Assembly: GCA_040218045.1 (NCBI GenBank)
Contig: JAVJQA010000024.1
Location: 62,001 to 126,000 of the forward strand
Origin: Marinoscillum sp040218045
Lineage (GTDB): Bacteria > Bacteroidota > Bacteroidia > Cytophagales > Cyclobacteriaceae
Reading direction: 5' to 3'
DNA length: 64,000 bases
Positions 51,082 through 59,620 of this stretch are shown one piece after another. The notes under the pieces were generated by a model, which saw only the letters and a list, made by a program, of their open reading frames with translations, was not told the DNA's origin and did not search any database. The stretch's first letter is position 1. Each line of letters begins with the position of its first letter. The translations under genes were made by a program, and so were the position numbers.

Positions 51082-51113
51082 TGGTTATACCCATTGATAA
51101 GGGAAAGAAACAA

Positions 51114-51121
51114 TAGATTTG
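51114..51121 (+). promoter_or_regulatory. Possible -7 box of the lipoprotein gene at 51133
   Basis: TAGATTTG matches TAnnTTTG and has a TTG 17 nt upstream (51094-51096). The predicted transcription start would be only a few nt before the ATG at 51133, giving an almost leaderless mRNA. Confidence 0.35.
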
Positions 51122-51132
51122 TCTAAACGCAT

Positions 51133-51870
51133 ATGATTTCTCGCATTGCTCAAATATCAATAATTTTAATCACTCTGGTAGTCTCAGGTTGCTTCGAGCC
51201 ACCTGAATTCCCTGATAATCCGATAATCGGGTTTAAAAGTTTAAGATATATCACCAATCTGGAAAATGGGGATTCGTTGTTGCTGACTTTTGATATTGAA
51301 GATGGTGATGGCGATATTGGTCTTGGGGATCAGGAGTTCAATTATCCTTATCACGCCTATGATTTGATAATTGATTCAAGGGATACGCTCGTCAGATACT
51401 CAAATGATATCGTTCCACCTTTATACACGGTGGACCCTTCTGGAAGAGTAGAGTTGTTTAGTGAAACTGATAGTAGGATCAATTTTGATTGTTCGGCTTA
51501 TGTGACCACTGAGAAAGACACCTTCTTCATTTCTCCAAATGAGTACCGCTTCAATTTATTTATTGACTTTCAACGCAAGGTTCAAGGCCAATATTCGCCT
51601 ATAGATTTTGAGGAAGAACTAGGAGTAGAAAACTGTGGTGTTGGTTTTTTTGATGCCAGGATCCCTATTTTCGATAAAGAAAATATTGGACGTTCGTTAA
51701 GTGGGGAAATTAGCTATAGCTTGAGCCCTGTATCCCAATTTGCTGGTTATGAAATCATCTTCCGCCGGGATACCTTTAAAATGGTGTTTTATATCTATGA
51801 TCGGGCGCTGCACAAAAGCAATGTTGTGGAGTCACCAGATCTGACTTTTCCCGGGATCACCGAGGATTAA
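51133..51870 (+). CDS. Lipoprotein of unknown function
   Basis: This 245-residue protein has a lipoprotein leader ending LVVSGC (C20). The mature part includes LTFDIEDGDGDIGLGDQEFN, an acidic loop like a Ca2+-binding segment, and several beta strands ending FKMVFYIYDRALHKSNVVES. The family is not recognised, though similar single-copy lipoproteins seem usual in Cytophagales. Its stop overlaps the convergent E1 gene by 4 nt. Confidence 0.7.
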   Translation: MISRIAQISIILITLVVSGCFEPPEFPDNPIIGFKSLRYITNLENGDSLLLTFDIEDGDGDIGLGDQEFNYPYHAYDLIIDSRDTLVRYSNDIVPPLYTVDPSGRVELFSETDSRINFDCSAYVTTEKDTFFISPNEYRFNLFIDFQRKVQGQYSPIDFEEELGVENCGVGFFDARIPIFDKENIGRSLSGEISYSLSPVSQFAGYEIIFRRDTFKMVFYIYDRALHKSNVVESPDLTFPGITED

Positions 51871-54272
51871 TAAAGACTTTTGAATTTCTCGGGATTTACT
51901 TCGTGCATCATGTGGTAAACCTTCTCGAAAACATCCTCAATGTTGGGTTTTGAGAAGTAATCTCCATCTGTGCCATATGCCGGACGGTGCTCTTGTGCAG
52001 CAATGGTTATTGGTTTGGAGTCCAGGTAGAAATAAGCTCCGTCACGCTCCAGTACGTTTTGCATCATAAATGCAGAGGCTCCTCCAGGCACATCTTCATC
52101 AATAAATGCCACACGATTTGTTTTTTCAAGAGATTTGGCAACTATACCATGCACATCAAATGGCAATAAAGTTTGCACGTCGATTACCTCACAGGAAATA
52201 CCCACTTCTTTGAGTTGCTGAGCAGCCTCCATCACTATTCTACATGTAGAACCATAAGTAACAAGCGTAATGTCTTCACCAGATTTGAGGATATCAGGAA
52301 CACCAAGAGGCACTTTGAATTCACCGATATTTTCAGGCATCTTCTCCTTCAACCTATATCCGTTAAGTGATTCGATCACAATGGCAGGATCATCAGAGGC
52401 CATTAGGGTATTGTAAAATCCAGCCGCTTGAGTGAGGTTTCTGGGTACCAACACATGAATGCCTCTTAATGAATTGATGATCATGCCCATAGGTGAGCCA
52501 CTGTGCCAAACACCTTCTAGTCTATGACCTCTGGTTCTAATAATCAGTGGTGCTTTTTGGCCACCTTTCATTCTATACTGTAAACTTGCCAGGTCGTCAG
52601 AAAGAGTCTGTATGGCATAAAGCAGGTAATCCAAATACTGGATCTCGGCTATTGGTCTTAAGCCTCGAAGTGCCGCACCAATACCTTGTCCAATGATGGT
52701 TGTTTCTCGAATACCTGTATCCGTAATTCTTACTTCACCGTATTTTTCCTGAAGGCCAGCAAAACCCTGATTGACATCTCCAATTTTCCCAACATCTTCG
52801 CCGAAAGCGATGACTCGTGGATCTCTTGCAAACAAAGCATCAAAGCAAGCCTGTACTACTTCTCTGCCATCTACAAGCTTAGACTCAACATCGTATTCTG
52901 CAGGAACCGCTTCAACTTTTAATGCAGATTCGTCGGATTGGCTATAGAGATGTGAACTGTATTCGTCTCTATATTGAGCGAATTTTTCTTTGTACCAGGA
53001 TATTAATCTTGTTTTTTCTCCAGATTCAGTATTTACAAGGAGTCTCAGGCTCTTTCTTATGGCTCGGGCAATGTCAGCTTTAAACGGATTCAATGCACTT
53101 TTCAGGTCGCTTTTAATCTGTTGAATTCCCTTATTGTTCTCAGAGGTTAGTGCAGCCTTACCTATAAGATCTAGTGCTTGATTCAAATCCTCTTTGATAT
53201 CTGCAGTATACGCCTTCCAGGCAAGATCTCGGGCCAGTTTGGATTTTGATTTAGCTTCTTTTTCAAGCTGCTCAAGTTCTTTTTCGTTGGCTAGTCCTTC
53301 CTCAAGAATCCATTCACGCATCTTGAGAATGCAATCATGTTCTTTTTCCCAATCAAGCCTTTCCTTGGTTTTGTATCTCTCGTGCGAACCTGAAGTAGAG
53401 TGACCCTGAGGTTGTGTCATTTCTTCAACATGTACCAGGCAAGGGACATGTTGCTCGCGAGCCAGTTTTGTGGCTTTTTCATAAGTAGCTAGTAAAGCTG
53501 GATAATCCCATCCATTTACTTTTAGGATTTCCAATCCATTCTGAGAGTCCGTTCGCTGCATTCCAGCCATTGCCTCAGAAATGGATTCCTTTGTTGTATG
53601 ATATTCCTGCGGCACGGAGATTCCATAGTAATCATCCCAAATGGACATGACCATTGGAATCTGGAGTACACCGGCAGCGTTCATGGTCTCCCAGAAGTGT
53701 CCCTCCGATGTGGAAGCGTTGCCAATGGTTCCAAATACCACTTCGTTTCCATTGATGGAAAAATCTTTGAGATCGTGAAGTTCCGGGTTGTTTCTAAAGA
53801 GTTTGGATGCCCATCCTAATCCTACCAGTCTAGGCATTTGTCCAGCAGTGCAGGAGATGTCAGAGGAGCTGTTTTTCATGTCTGTAAGTGTTCTCCATTC
53901 ACCTTTACCATTGAGGGACCTGGTGCCAAAGTGGCCGTTCATCATACGTCCGGCAGAGGCGGGTTCTTCCGCTACATCCGTATGGGCATATAGCTGAGCG
54001 AAGAATTGTTGTGAAGTAAGTTGACCTATGGCCAGCATGAATGTTTGATCTCTGTAATAGCCAGATCTCCAGTCTCCATTCTGGAAAAATTTGGCTTTTG
54101 CAATCTGTGCTACTTCCTTGCCATCACCAAAAATACCAAATTTGGCTTTGCCCATAAAGACTTCCTTTCGGCCGATCAAACTATCCTCCCGGCTTTCTAC
54201 TGCCAAGGCATAGTCATTGAGGATTTCTGTCTTATTAGTATTGGACTTTTTCACGGTTTTTGTAGCACTCAT
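51867..54272 (-). CDS. Fused E1 alpha-beta subunit of a 2-oxoacid dehydrogenase
   Basis: This 801-residue protein joins the E1 alpha (about 1-400) and E1 beta (about 470-801) chains of a branched-chain 2-oxoacid dehydrogenase type. The alpha part includes FGTIGNASTSEGHFWETMNA near the TPP site and MTQPQGHSTSGSHERYKTKE; the beta part has VIAFGEDVGKIGDVNQGFAG, IADIQYLDYL-like IAEIQYLDYLLYAIQTL and FIDEDVPGGASAFMM. It would make branched acyl-CoA from ketoacids, useful for iso-fatty acids. The E2 and E3 partners are not here. It has its own promoter box at 54313. Confidence 0.9.
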   Translation of the reverse strand: MSATKTVKKSNTNKTEILNDYALAVESREDSLIGRKEVFMGKAKFGIFGDGKEVAQIAKAKFFQNGDWRSGYYRDQTFMLAIGQLTSQQFFAQLYAHTDVAEEPASAGRMMNGHFGTRSLNGKGEWRTLTDMKNSSSDISCTAGQMPRLVGLGWASKLFRNNPELHDLKDFSINGNEVVFGTIGNASTSEGHFWETMNAAGVLQIPMVMSIWDDYYGISVPQEYHTTKESISEAMAGMQRTDSQNGLEILKVNGWDYPALLATYEKATKLAREQHVPCLVHVEEMTQPQGHSTSGSHERYKTKERLDWEKEHDCILKMREWILEEGLANEKELEQLEKEAKSKSKLARDLAWKAYTADIKEDLNQALDLIGKAALTSENNKGIQQIKSDLKSALNPFKADIARAIRKSLRLLVNTESGEKTRLISWYKEKFAQYRDEYSSHLYSQSDESALKVEAVPAEYDVESKLVDGREVVQACFDALFARDPRVIAFGEDVGKIGDVNQGFAGLQEKYGEVRITDTGIRETTIIGQGIGAALRGLRPIAEIQYLDYLLYAIQTLSDDLASLQYRMKGGQKAPLIIRTRGHRLEGVWHSGSPMGMIINSLRGIHVLVPRNLTQAAGFYNTLMASDDPAIVIESLNGYRLKEKMPENIGEFKVPLGVPDILKSGEDITLVTYGSTCRIVMEAAQQLKEVGISCEVIDVQTLLPFDVHGIVAKSLEKTNRVAFIDEDVPGGASAFMMQNVLERDGAYFYLDSKPITIAAQEHRPAYGTDGDYFSKPNIEDVFEKVYHMMHEVNPEKFKSLY

Positions 54273-54312
54273 AAGAAGCCTGGTTTGGGGTTTTTGTTGT
54301 TTGGGGTACCTT

Positions 54313-54320
54313 CAAATTTA
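54313..54320 (-). promoter_or_regulatory. -7 box of the E1 fusion gene
   Basis: The minus strand reads TAAATTTG, a full match to TAnnTTTG, 40 nt upstream of the ATG at 54272. A TTG occurs only 12 nt upstream of it, closer than normal for the -33 element, so spacing is imperfect. Confidence 0.5.
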
Positions 54321-54402
54321 AGGAATCCTGATCAATTTTTTAAAAGTTTTGCCATATAAAATGTCTGTATTCACTAAACCAAACGTTTTAACTCCTTATA
54401 AT

Positions 54403-54429
54403 ATTCTGTGTATTATTCGTATACAGAAT
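54403..54429. promoter_or_regulatory. Inverted repeat between the E1 and ald genes
   Basis: ATTCTGT (54403-54409) and ACAGAAT (54423-54429) are perfect inverted half-sites with 13 nt between. The site lies midway between two divergent genes of amino-acid and ketoacid metabolism and could bind a dimeric regulator. A TATCTTTG box for ald is at 54509-54516. The evidence is sequence symmetry only. Confidence 0.3.
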
Positions 54430-54548
54430 TATATTTTACAATATGTAAATACGAGGTATGACTTGTATTGAATTTTCTGACCTCTTAATTATTGTGAATA
54501 CCGACCTATATCTTTGTACGCATATTGACTCAAAAATGATTTACGCAT

Positions 54549-55661
54549 ATGATTATTGGGGTTCCAAAAGAGATTAAAAACAACGAAAACAGAGTGGCCG
54601 TTACCCCTGCTGGTGTAAAGGAATTCACTAAGCACGGACATCAGGTTTACGTTCAGGGTACTGCTGGAGAAGGCAGTGGTTTTTCGGATGATCAGTACAA
54701 GGAGGCAGGAGCAACTGTACTCCCTACAATTGAAGAGACCTATAAGGTTGCTGACATGATCGTGAAGGTAAAAGAGCCTATTGAACCAGAGTATAAACTC
54801 ATTAAAAAGGATCAACTGGTGTTTACCTATTTTCACTTTGCTTCACATGAGCCGCTCACCAAAGCGATGATGGAAAGCGGAGCTGTTTGTTTAGCCTATG
54901 AGACTGTGGAGAAGCCAGATCGTTCTCTCCCCCTTTTAGTGCCTATGTCTGAGGTGGCAGGAAGAATGGCTATCCAGGAAGGTGCCAAATATCTTGAAAA
55001 GCCGATGGGTGGACGTGGAATCCTTTTAGGAGGGGTGCCTGGCGTCAGACCTGCTAAAGTACTCATACTGGGTGGTGGAGTGGTTGGTACCAACGCAGCA
55101 AAAATGGCTGCTGGTATGGGTGCAGATGTGACCATAATGGATGTGAGCCTGCCGAGGCTAAGGTACCTGGACGATGTGATGCCAGCCAATGTCAACACTT
55201 TCATGTCCAATGAATATAACATTAGGGAATTGATCTCTACTCATGACCTGATAGTAGGTGCTGTCCTGATTCCAGGGGCCAAGGCTCCACATTTGATTAC
55301 AAAAGACATGCTTAAAGACATGAATCCAGGAACTGTGCTTGTTGATGTGGCTGTTGATCAGGGTGGTTGTATAGAGACGTGTAAGCCAACAACTCACCAG
55401 GACCCAACTTATATGATTGATGGTATCCTGCATTATTGTGTCGCCAACATGCCTGGAGCTGTGCCATACACCTCTACTTTGGCATTGACCAATGCAACAC
55501 TGCCTTACGCGCTTCAACTGGCAAATAAAGGGTGGAAAAAAGCCTGTACAGAAAACCGGGAACTTTTACTGGGGCTCAACGTGGTGAATGGTGAAGTTGT
55601 CTATGAAGGAGTGGCAAAAGCATTTAATTTGCCGTTTTCTCCTGCAGAGAAATTTCTATAA
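54549..55661 (+). CDS. ald: Alanine dehydrogenase
   Basis: This 370-residue protein is a full-length NAD-dependent alanine dehydrogenase, which interconverts alanine and pyruvate plus ammonia. It starts MIIGVPKEIKNNENRVAVTP; the catalytic region YFHFASHEPLTKAMM, the NAD loop ILGGGVVGTNAAKMAAG and the motif DVAVDQGGCIETCKPTTH are present. It is divergent from the E1 gene and followed by a strong terminator. Confidence 0.95.
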   Translation: MIIGVPKEIKNNENRVAVTPAGVKEFTKHGHQVYVQGTAGEGSGFSDDQYKEAGATVLPTIEETYKVADMIVKVKEPIEPEYKLIKKDQLVFTYFHFASHEPLTKAMMESGAVCLAYETVEKPDRSLPLLVPMSEVAGRMAIQEGAKYLEKPMGGRGILLGGVPGVRPAKVLILGGGVVGTNAAKMAAGMGADVTIMDVSLPRLRYLDDVMPANVNTFMSNEYNIRELISTHDLIVGAVLIPGAKAPHLITKDMLKDMNPGTVLVDVAVDQGGCIETCKPTTHQDPTYMIDGILHYCVANMPGAVPYTSTLALTNATLPYALQLANKGWKKACTENRELLLGLNVVNGEVVYEGVAKAFNLPFSPAEKFL

Positions 55662-55686
55662 GATTTGATTTTGTTGATAATTAAAG

Positions 55687-55708
55687 AGGCGCCAATGGCG
55701 CCTTTTTT
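55687..55708 (+). terminator. Rho-independent terminator of ald
   Basis: AGGCGCC (55687-55693) and GGCGCCT (55697-55703) form a perfect 7-bp stem with an AAT loop and a following T-run. It overlaps the end of the convergent HsdR-N-like gene. Confidence 0.85.
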
Positions 55709-56150
55709 ATTGATATTCTGGAAAGTCTTTGAGCTGAGTATAGGTATCAGAATTTTCCTCAAGTTTCCAGATGAAATGTTTTAAGCCATTGGTTAAGGCA
55801 ACATATTGACTTTTTAATTCCTTATTGTAAATGCTGATTTGGTTCAATGCTTTTTGGTTAAGGTTGACCACTGGTGCTTTACATTCCACCATGAGTAACA
55901 GATCCCCACTTTTACCACGAAGTGTGATGTCGCTCCGTTTGGCTGACTTGAAGTAGGAGAGGCCTGATTCTACCCGAATCATGGATTTTGGGTATTTTAA
56001 ATGATCAACCATCAGATGAATGAAATGCTGACGTACCCACTCTTCAGGAGTGAGGACAACATACTTTTTCCTAATGATATCGAGAACGAATGTATTGCCC
56101 TCCTCATTTTTTAGTTTCAGATCACATGCTGGAAGGTTGAGTCTTTGCAT
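55707..56150 (-). CDS. HsdR N-terminal-like nuclease-fold protein
   Basis: This 147-residue protein matches the stand-alone type I restriction enzyme R-subunit N-terminal family of Bacteroidota. It has the PD-(D/E)xK-like core: RVESGLSYFKSAKRSDITL (Asp) followed by DLLLMVECKAP (E-x-K) and NQKALNQISIYNKELKSQYV. The residues needed for cutting are present. No methylase or helicase gene is near, so it is not part of a restriction system. Its start overlaps the end of the MFS gene by 29 nt. Confidence 0.8.
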   Translation of the reverse strand: MQRLNLPACDLKLKNEEGNTFVLDIIRKKYVVLTPEEWVRQHFIHLMVDHLKYPKSMIRVESGLSYFKSAKRSDITLRGKSGDLLLMVECKAPVVNLNQKALNQISIYNKELKSQYVALTNGLKHFIWKLEENSDTYTQLKDFPEYQ

Positions 56151-57432
56151 CCTTAATTTTGGGCATTTTCACAAAGATCAATAACAAAAGCCCAATCACG
56201 AAATAAGCGGCTAGTGCAAGCGTGCTATTTCTCATACTACCAGTTAATTGTTCAATAAATCCATAACTAAACGTACCGATTACTACTGACAAGTGGAAAA
56301 GCACATCAAAGAATGAAAAATAAGAGGCATGATTAATCGCATCTTCAGGAATCAACTTGGAGAATGTAGCTCTGGAAAGAGCCTGAATTCCTCCCATTAC
56401 GAGGCCAACCAAAACGGCAACAATGTAAAATTCATTTACTGTGGTGATCGTGTAGGCGAAAAAACAAATGCCAATCCAAATGCCAATCATCATGCCAAGG
56501 GAATAGATGTTTCCTTTTCTTTCAGAAATCCTTGCAAAAAGGATTGCACCACCAATTGCTACAAATTGAATGATCAGTATCACCGGAATCAACTGAGCAG
56601 ATCCAAGTTTTAATTCTTTAGTCCCAAACAGTGTGGCGAGCAGCATGATCGTTTGCACTCCCATGTTGAAGAAGAAAAATGACAAGAGGTACTTTTTGAT
56701 GTTAGGTTGATCCCTGAGTGCAATAAATACCTTTTTCAGTTCGAGGTATCCATTTACCAGAACTCTTCCAGTCGGTTTTCTATTAAAAACGTTGGAAGGT
56801 AGATTTTTAAATGGGATTTGTGCAAAGCCTATCCACCATACTCCTACTAGTAAGAAAACAGTTCGGGTCGCCATTCCTTTGTCAGGAAAACCGAATGTAT
56901 CATAGAATGTGATCAATACCAGGCTTATAATGAGCAACAACGCACTGCCTGCATATCCAAATGAATAACCACGCCCACTTATTCTGTCTGTCATGTGTGC
57001 AGGAGCAATTTCCGGCAAGTAGGCATCATAGAATACCAACCCTGAACTATATCCAAGACTCGCTATGACTACACAGATAATGCCCCATTCTAAAGTGCTG
57101 GAAGTGAAAAAGAACATGCCCATGCAGGCTATAGCTCCCAAAATGGTAAATATTCGGAGGTACCTTTTTTTCTTGCCGGTATAATCGGCTATCCCCGAGA
57201 GTAACGGAAGAATTAATGCGGAAAGGAGGTAGGATACTGAGATAGCATAGCTATAAAGCACCGAGTTCACAATCTCAAATCCAAAGAAGGTTACAAGATC
57301 ATTATTGGCTTCACTGGCCGTAACCGCTGTGTAATAAATGGGGAAAATAGAGGTGTTGATCACCAGGTTGTAGACCGAATTGGCCCAATCGTACATACAC
57401 CAAGAGTTGATCAATTTTTTATTGATTTCCAT
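56122..57432 (-). CDS. MFS transporter, UMF1-like
   Basis: This protein of about 436 residues has 12 predicted membrane helices and matches the UMF1/BtlA-type major facilitator group (INSWCMYDWANSVYNLVINT at the start; SGRGYSFGYAGSALLLIISL, FSKLIPEDAINHASYFSFFD). The transported compound is unknown; eukaryotic relatives sit in vacuoles. ATG at 57432 is chosen over a GTG one codon earlier. Confidence 0.88.
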   Translation of the reverse strand: MEINKKLINSWCMYDWANSVYNLVINTSIFPIYYTAVTASEANNDLVTFFGFEIVNSVLYSYAISVSYLLSALILPLLSGIADYTGKKKRYLRIFTILGAIACMGMFFFTSSTLEWGIICVVIASLGYSSGLVFYDAYLPEIAPAHMTDRISGRGYSFGYAGSALLLIISLVLITFYDTFGFPDKGMATRTVFLLVGVWWIGFAQIPFKNLPSNVFNRKPTGRVLVNGYLELKKVFIALRDQPNIKKYLLSFFFFNMGVQTIMLLATLFGTKELKLGSAQLIPVILIIQFVAIGGAILFARISERKGNIYSLGMMIGIWIGICFFAYTITTVNEFYIVAVLVGLVMGGIQALSRATFSKLIPEDAINHASYFSFFDVLFHLSVVIGTFSYGFIEQLTGSMRNSTLALAAYFVIGLLLLIFVKMPKIKDAKTQPSSM

Positions 57433-57565
57433 CACTTAAAAATATTTGTAAAAAAGCCAACTACACCGATCCTTTCCCGTATTAATTTCGTTTTCAATAT
57501 TAGATAATTGACTGGCAAGGTTAACAAGAATCTGCTTGATCTGTTGATAAAATAAAAAGGAAAAC

Positions 57566-58894
57566 GTGGAAGCATTAATAGAAGCACCTGTAAAGAAGAC
57601 TGATAAGATCAATGAACGTATCCCTGAAACCGATATGCCCAGAGTGGTGATTATTGGTGGAGGATTTGCGGGTATTGAAATGGTGAGGACACTGAGCAAA
57701 GAGGATGTACAGATTGTGATGATAGACAAACGTAATCACCACACGTTCATTCCTCTATTGTACCAGGTGGCTACGGCTGGTCTGAGCCCTGGGGATATTT
57801 CCAGCCCACTGAGAGAATTTTTACAGGATAGCAAACATTTCCATTTCAGAATGGCCAAGGTGAAGCAGATTCACGCAGATGACAAAAAGATCGAAACCAA
57901 CCTTGGGTTCCTGAGATATGATATGCTGGTAATTGCTTCAGGAGCTACAACTAACTTTTTTGGGAATAAAGAAATAGAAGAGAAGGCGCTGAAACTCCGT
58001 GTAATGAGTGACGCGATAGAGCTTAGGACAAAGTTGATTGAGAACTTTGAAGAGGCTCTTCAGCTGTATGAAGAAGAAGCTGAAGAGTTTGAAAAACACA
58101 TGAATATCGTCATAGTAGGTGCCGGGCCTACTGGAGTTGAGCTTGCAGGGGCAATTGGTGAATTGAGAAGTCATGTGCTACCAAAAGACTACCCTGAGCT
58201 TGACTTTACCAAGATGAAAATCCATCTCATTGAGGGATTGGATAGAGTATTGCCCCCTATGTCTAAAAAGGCTGGAAAAAAAGCCGAAGGTTATTTGAAA
58301 CATTTTGGAGTAAATGTAACCTACGGTAAAATGGTGGAGAAGTATGAGGATGGAGTAGTTTACCTCAATGATGGTACGAAAATCAAAACCAGATGTCTGA
58401 TTTGGGCAGCAGGTGTAAAGGGCAACACCATTCCGGGTTTGAGAGAAGGAGCTGTTGAGAAAGGACGCATTATCGTGGATGAGTTTAACCGTGTGAAGGG
58501 TCATCAATATGTTTATGCCATTGGTGATGTTTCCATGCAGAAGAGTGAGAAGTTTCCAAACGGTCTGCCACAATTGGCCCCGGTGGCTATACAGCAGGCC
58601 AGTCACCTTGGTGAAAATTTTATCAGGCAGGAATCCGGTAAAGAAATGAAGCCTTTTAAGTATATTGACAAGGGTACGATGGCAACTGTGGGTAGAAACA
58701 GGGCAGTAGTAGATGGACCAATGAATATTACCCTAGGTGGTTTTATTGGCTGGTTTGTGTGGATGTTTGTCCACCTTTTTTCCATTATTGGAATTAGAAG
58801 AAAATTACTGGTATTTTCCAATTGGATTTGGAATTACTTTACCTACAATCGAGGAAATAGATTGATTATCAATAGGGATTTGGATGACGTTTAA
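57566..58894 (+). CDS. ndh: Type II NADH dehydrogenase (NDH-2)
   Basis: This 442-residue FAD protein feeds electrons from NADH to quinone without pumping protons. The FAD loop RVVIIGGGFAGIEMVR, the NADH loop VIVGAGPTGVELAGAIGE and YAIGDVSMQKSEKFPNGLP are present. The C-terminus has hydrophobic helices (GGFIGWFVWMFVHLFSIIGI) that attach it to the membrane. The start codon is GTG. It lies 21 nt before the C39-like peptidase gene and may be read into the next operon. Confidence 0.93.
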   Translation: MEALIEAPVKKTDKINERIPETDMPRVVIIGGGFAGIEMVRTLSKEDVQIVMIDKRNHHTFIPLLYQVATAGLSPGDISSPLREFLQDSKHFHFRMAKVKQIHADDKKIETNLGFLRYDMLVIASGATTNFFGNKEIEEKALKLRVMSDAIELRTKLIENFEEALQLYEEEAEEFEKHMNIVIVGAGPTGVELAGAIGELRSHVLPKDYPELDFTKMKIHLIEGLDRVLPPMSKKAGKKAEGYLKHFGVNVTYGKMVEKYEDGVVYLNDGTKIKTRCLIWAAGVKGNTIPGLREGAVEKGRIIVDEFNRVKGHQYVYAIGDVSMQKSEKFPNGLPQLAPVAIQQASHLGENFIRQESGKEMKPFKYIDKGTMATVGRNRAVVDGPMNITLGGFIGWFVWMFVHLFSIIGIRRKLLVFSNWIWNYFTYNRGNRLIINRDLDDV

Positions 58895-58915
58895 ACGTTG
58901 ATTAAAAATAACGAG

Positions 58916-59620
58916 ATGGATGCAAAGACTTTGAGTCTGGACATCCACGCACAGCCCAACGACGAAACATGTGGGCCAACTTGCCTTCAGGCAGTTTATC
59001 AGTATTATGATGATTTCATGCCTTTGGGGGAAGTTATTGATGAGGTAAAAACTTTGAAAAGTGGTGGTACCCTGGCAGTAATGTTGGGAAATCACGCGCT
59101 CAGTCGTGGGTATGAAGCCACACTCTACACCTATAATCTTCAAATGTTTGATCCTACATGGTTTCAAGGTGAAATAGACCTTTCGGCTAAATTAAAGGAG
59201 CAAAAATTATTTAAAATAGCAAAAAGATTTCAGGTAGCTGCTGAGTCCTACCTGAAGTTCATTGAATTGGGAGGCAGAATCCGGTTTGAGGAGCTCAATA
59301 CCAAGCTGATCAAGAAAATACTTCATGAACACAAGCCAATATTGACTGGGCTTAGTGCTACTTATCTGTATAATTGTGCCCGAGAAATAGGGGAAACCAA
59401 TCAGTATCACGATATTCAGGGTGAGCCTACTGGCCATTTTGTAGTGATTCATGGATATGATCAGGTGAACAGGGTTGCGCACATTGCTGATCCTCTTGAA
59501 AAGAACCCAATTAGTGATACACAACACTACCGGGTATCGCTCCAAAGATTGATTAATTCAATCCTATTAGGTATAGTGACTTACGATGCCAATTTATTGG
59601 TGTTAAACCCCAAAAAATAA
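58916..59620 (+). CDS. C39-like cysteine peptidase
   Basis: This protein of about 234 residues has a papain-like C39 fold: Q13 and C19 in IHAQPNDETCGPTCLQAVYQ and the catalytic His in GHFVVIHGYDQVNRVAHIAD with the following Asp. It has no signal peptide or transporter part, so it acts in the cytoplasm. It is the first of four abutting genes with a RimK-like ligase, a GCS2-type ligase and an N-formylglutamate amidohydrolase-like enzyme; a role in trimming a peptide made by these is inferred. ATG at 58916 is preferred to the TTG at 58898. Confidence 0.82.
   Translation: MDAKTLSLDIHAQPNDETCGPTCLQAVYQYYDDFMPLGEVIDEVKTLKSGGTLAVMLGNHALSRGYEATLYTYNLQMFDPTWFQGEIDLSAKLKEQKLFKIAKRFQVAAESYLKFIELGGRIRFEELNTKLIKKILHEHKPILTGLSATYLYNCAREIGETNQYHDIQGEPTGHFVVIHGYDQVNRVAHIADPLEKNPISDTQHYRVSLQRLINSILLGIVTYDANLLVLNPKK

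Noticed and set aside
51867..54272. Pyruvate dehydrogenase or transketolase identity for the 801-residue protein
   Set aside because: The alpha-then-beta order, length and TPP-site segments fit a branched-chain-type E1 fusion; homodimeric PDH E1 and transketolase have different motifs.
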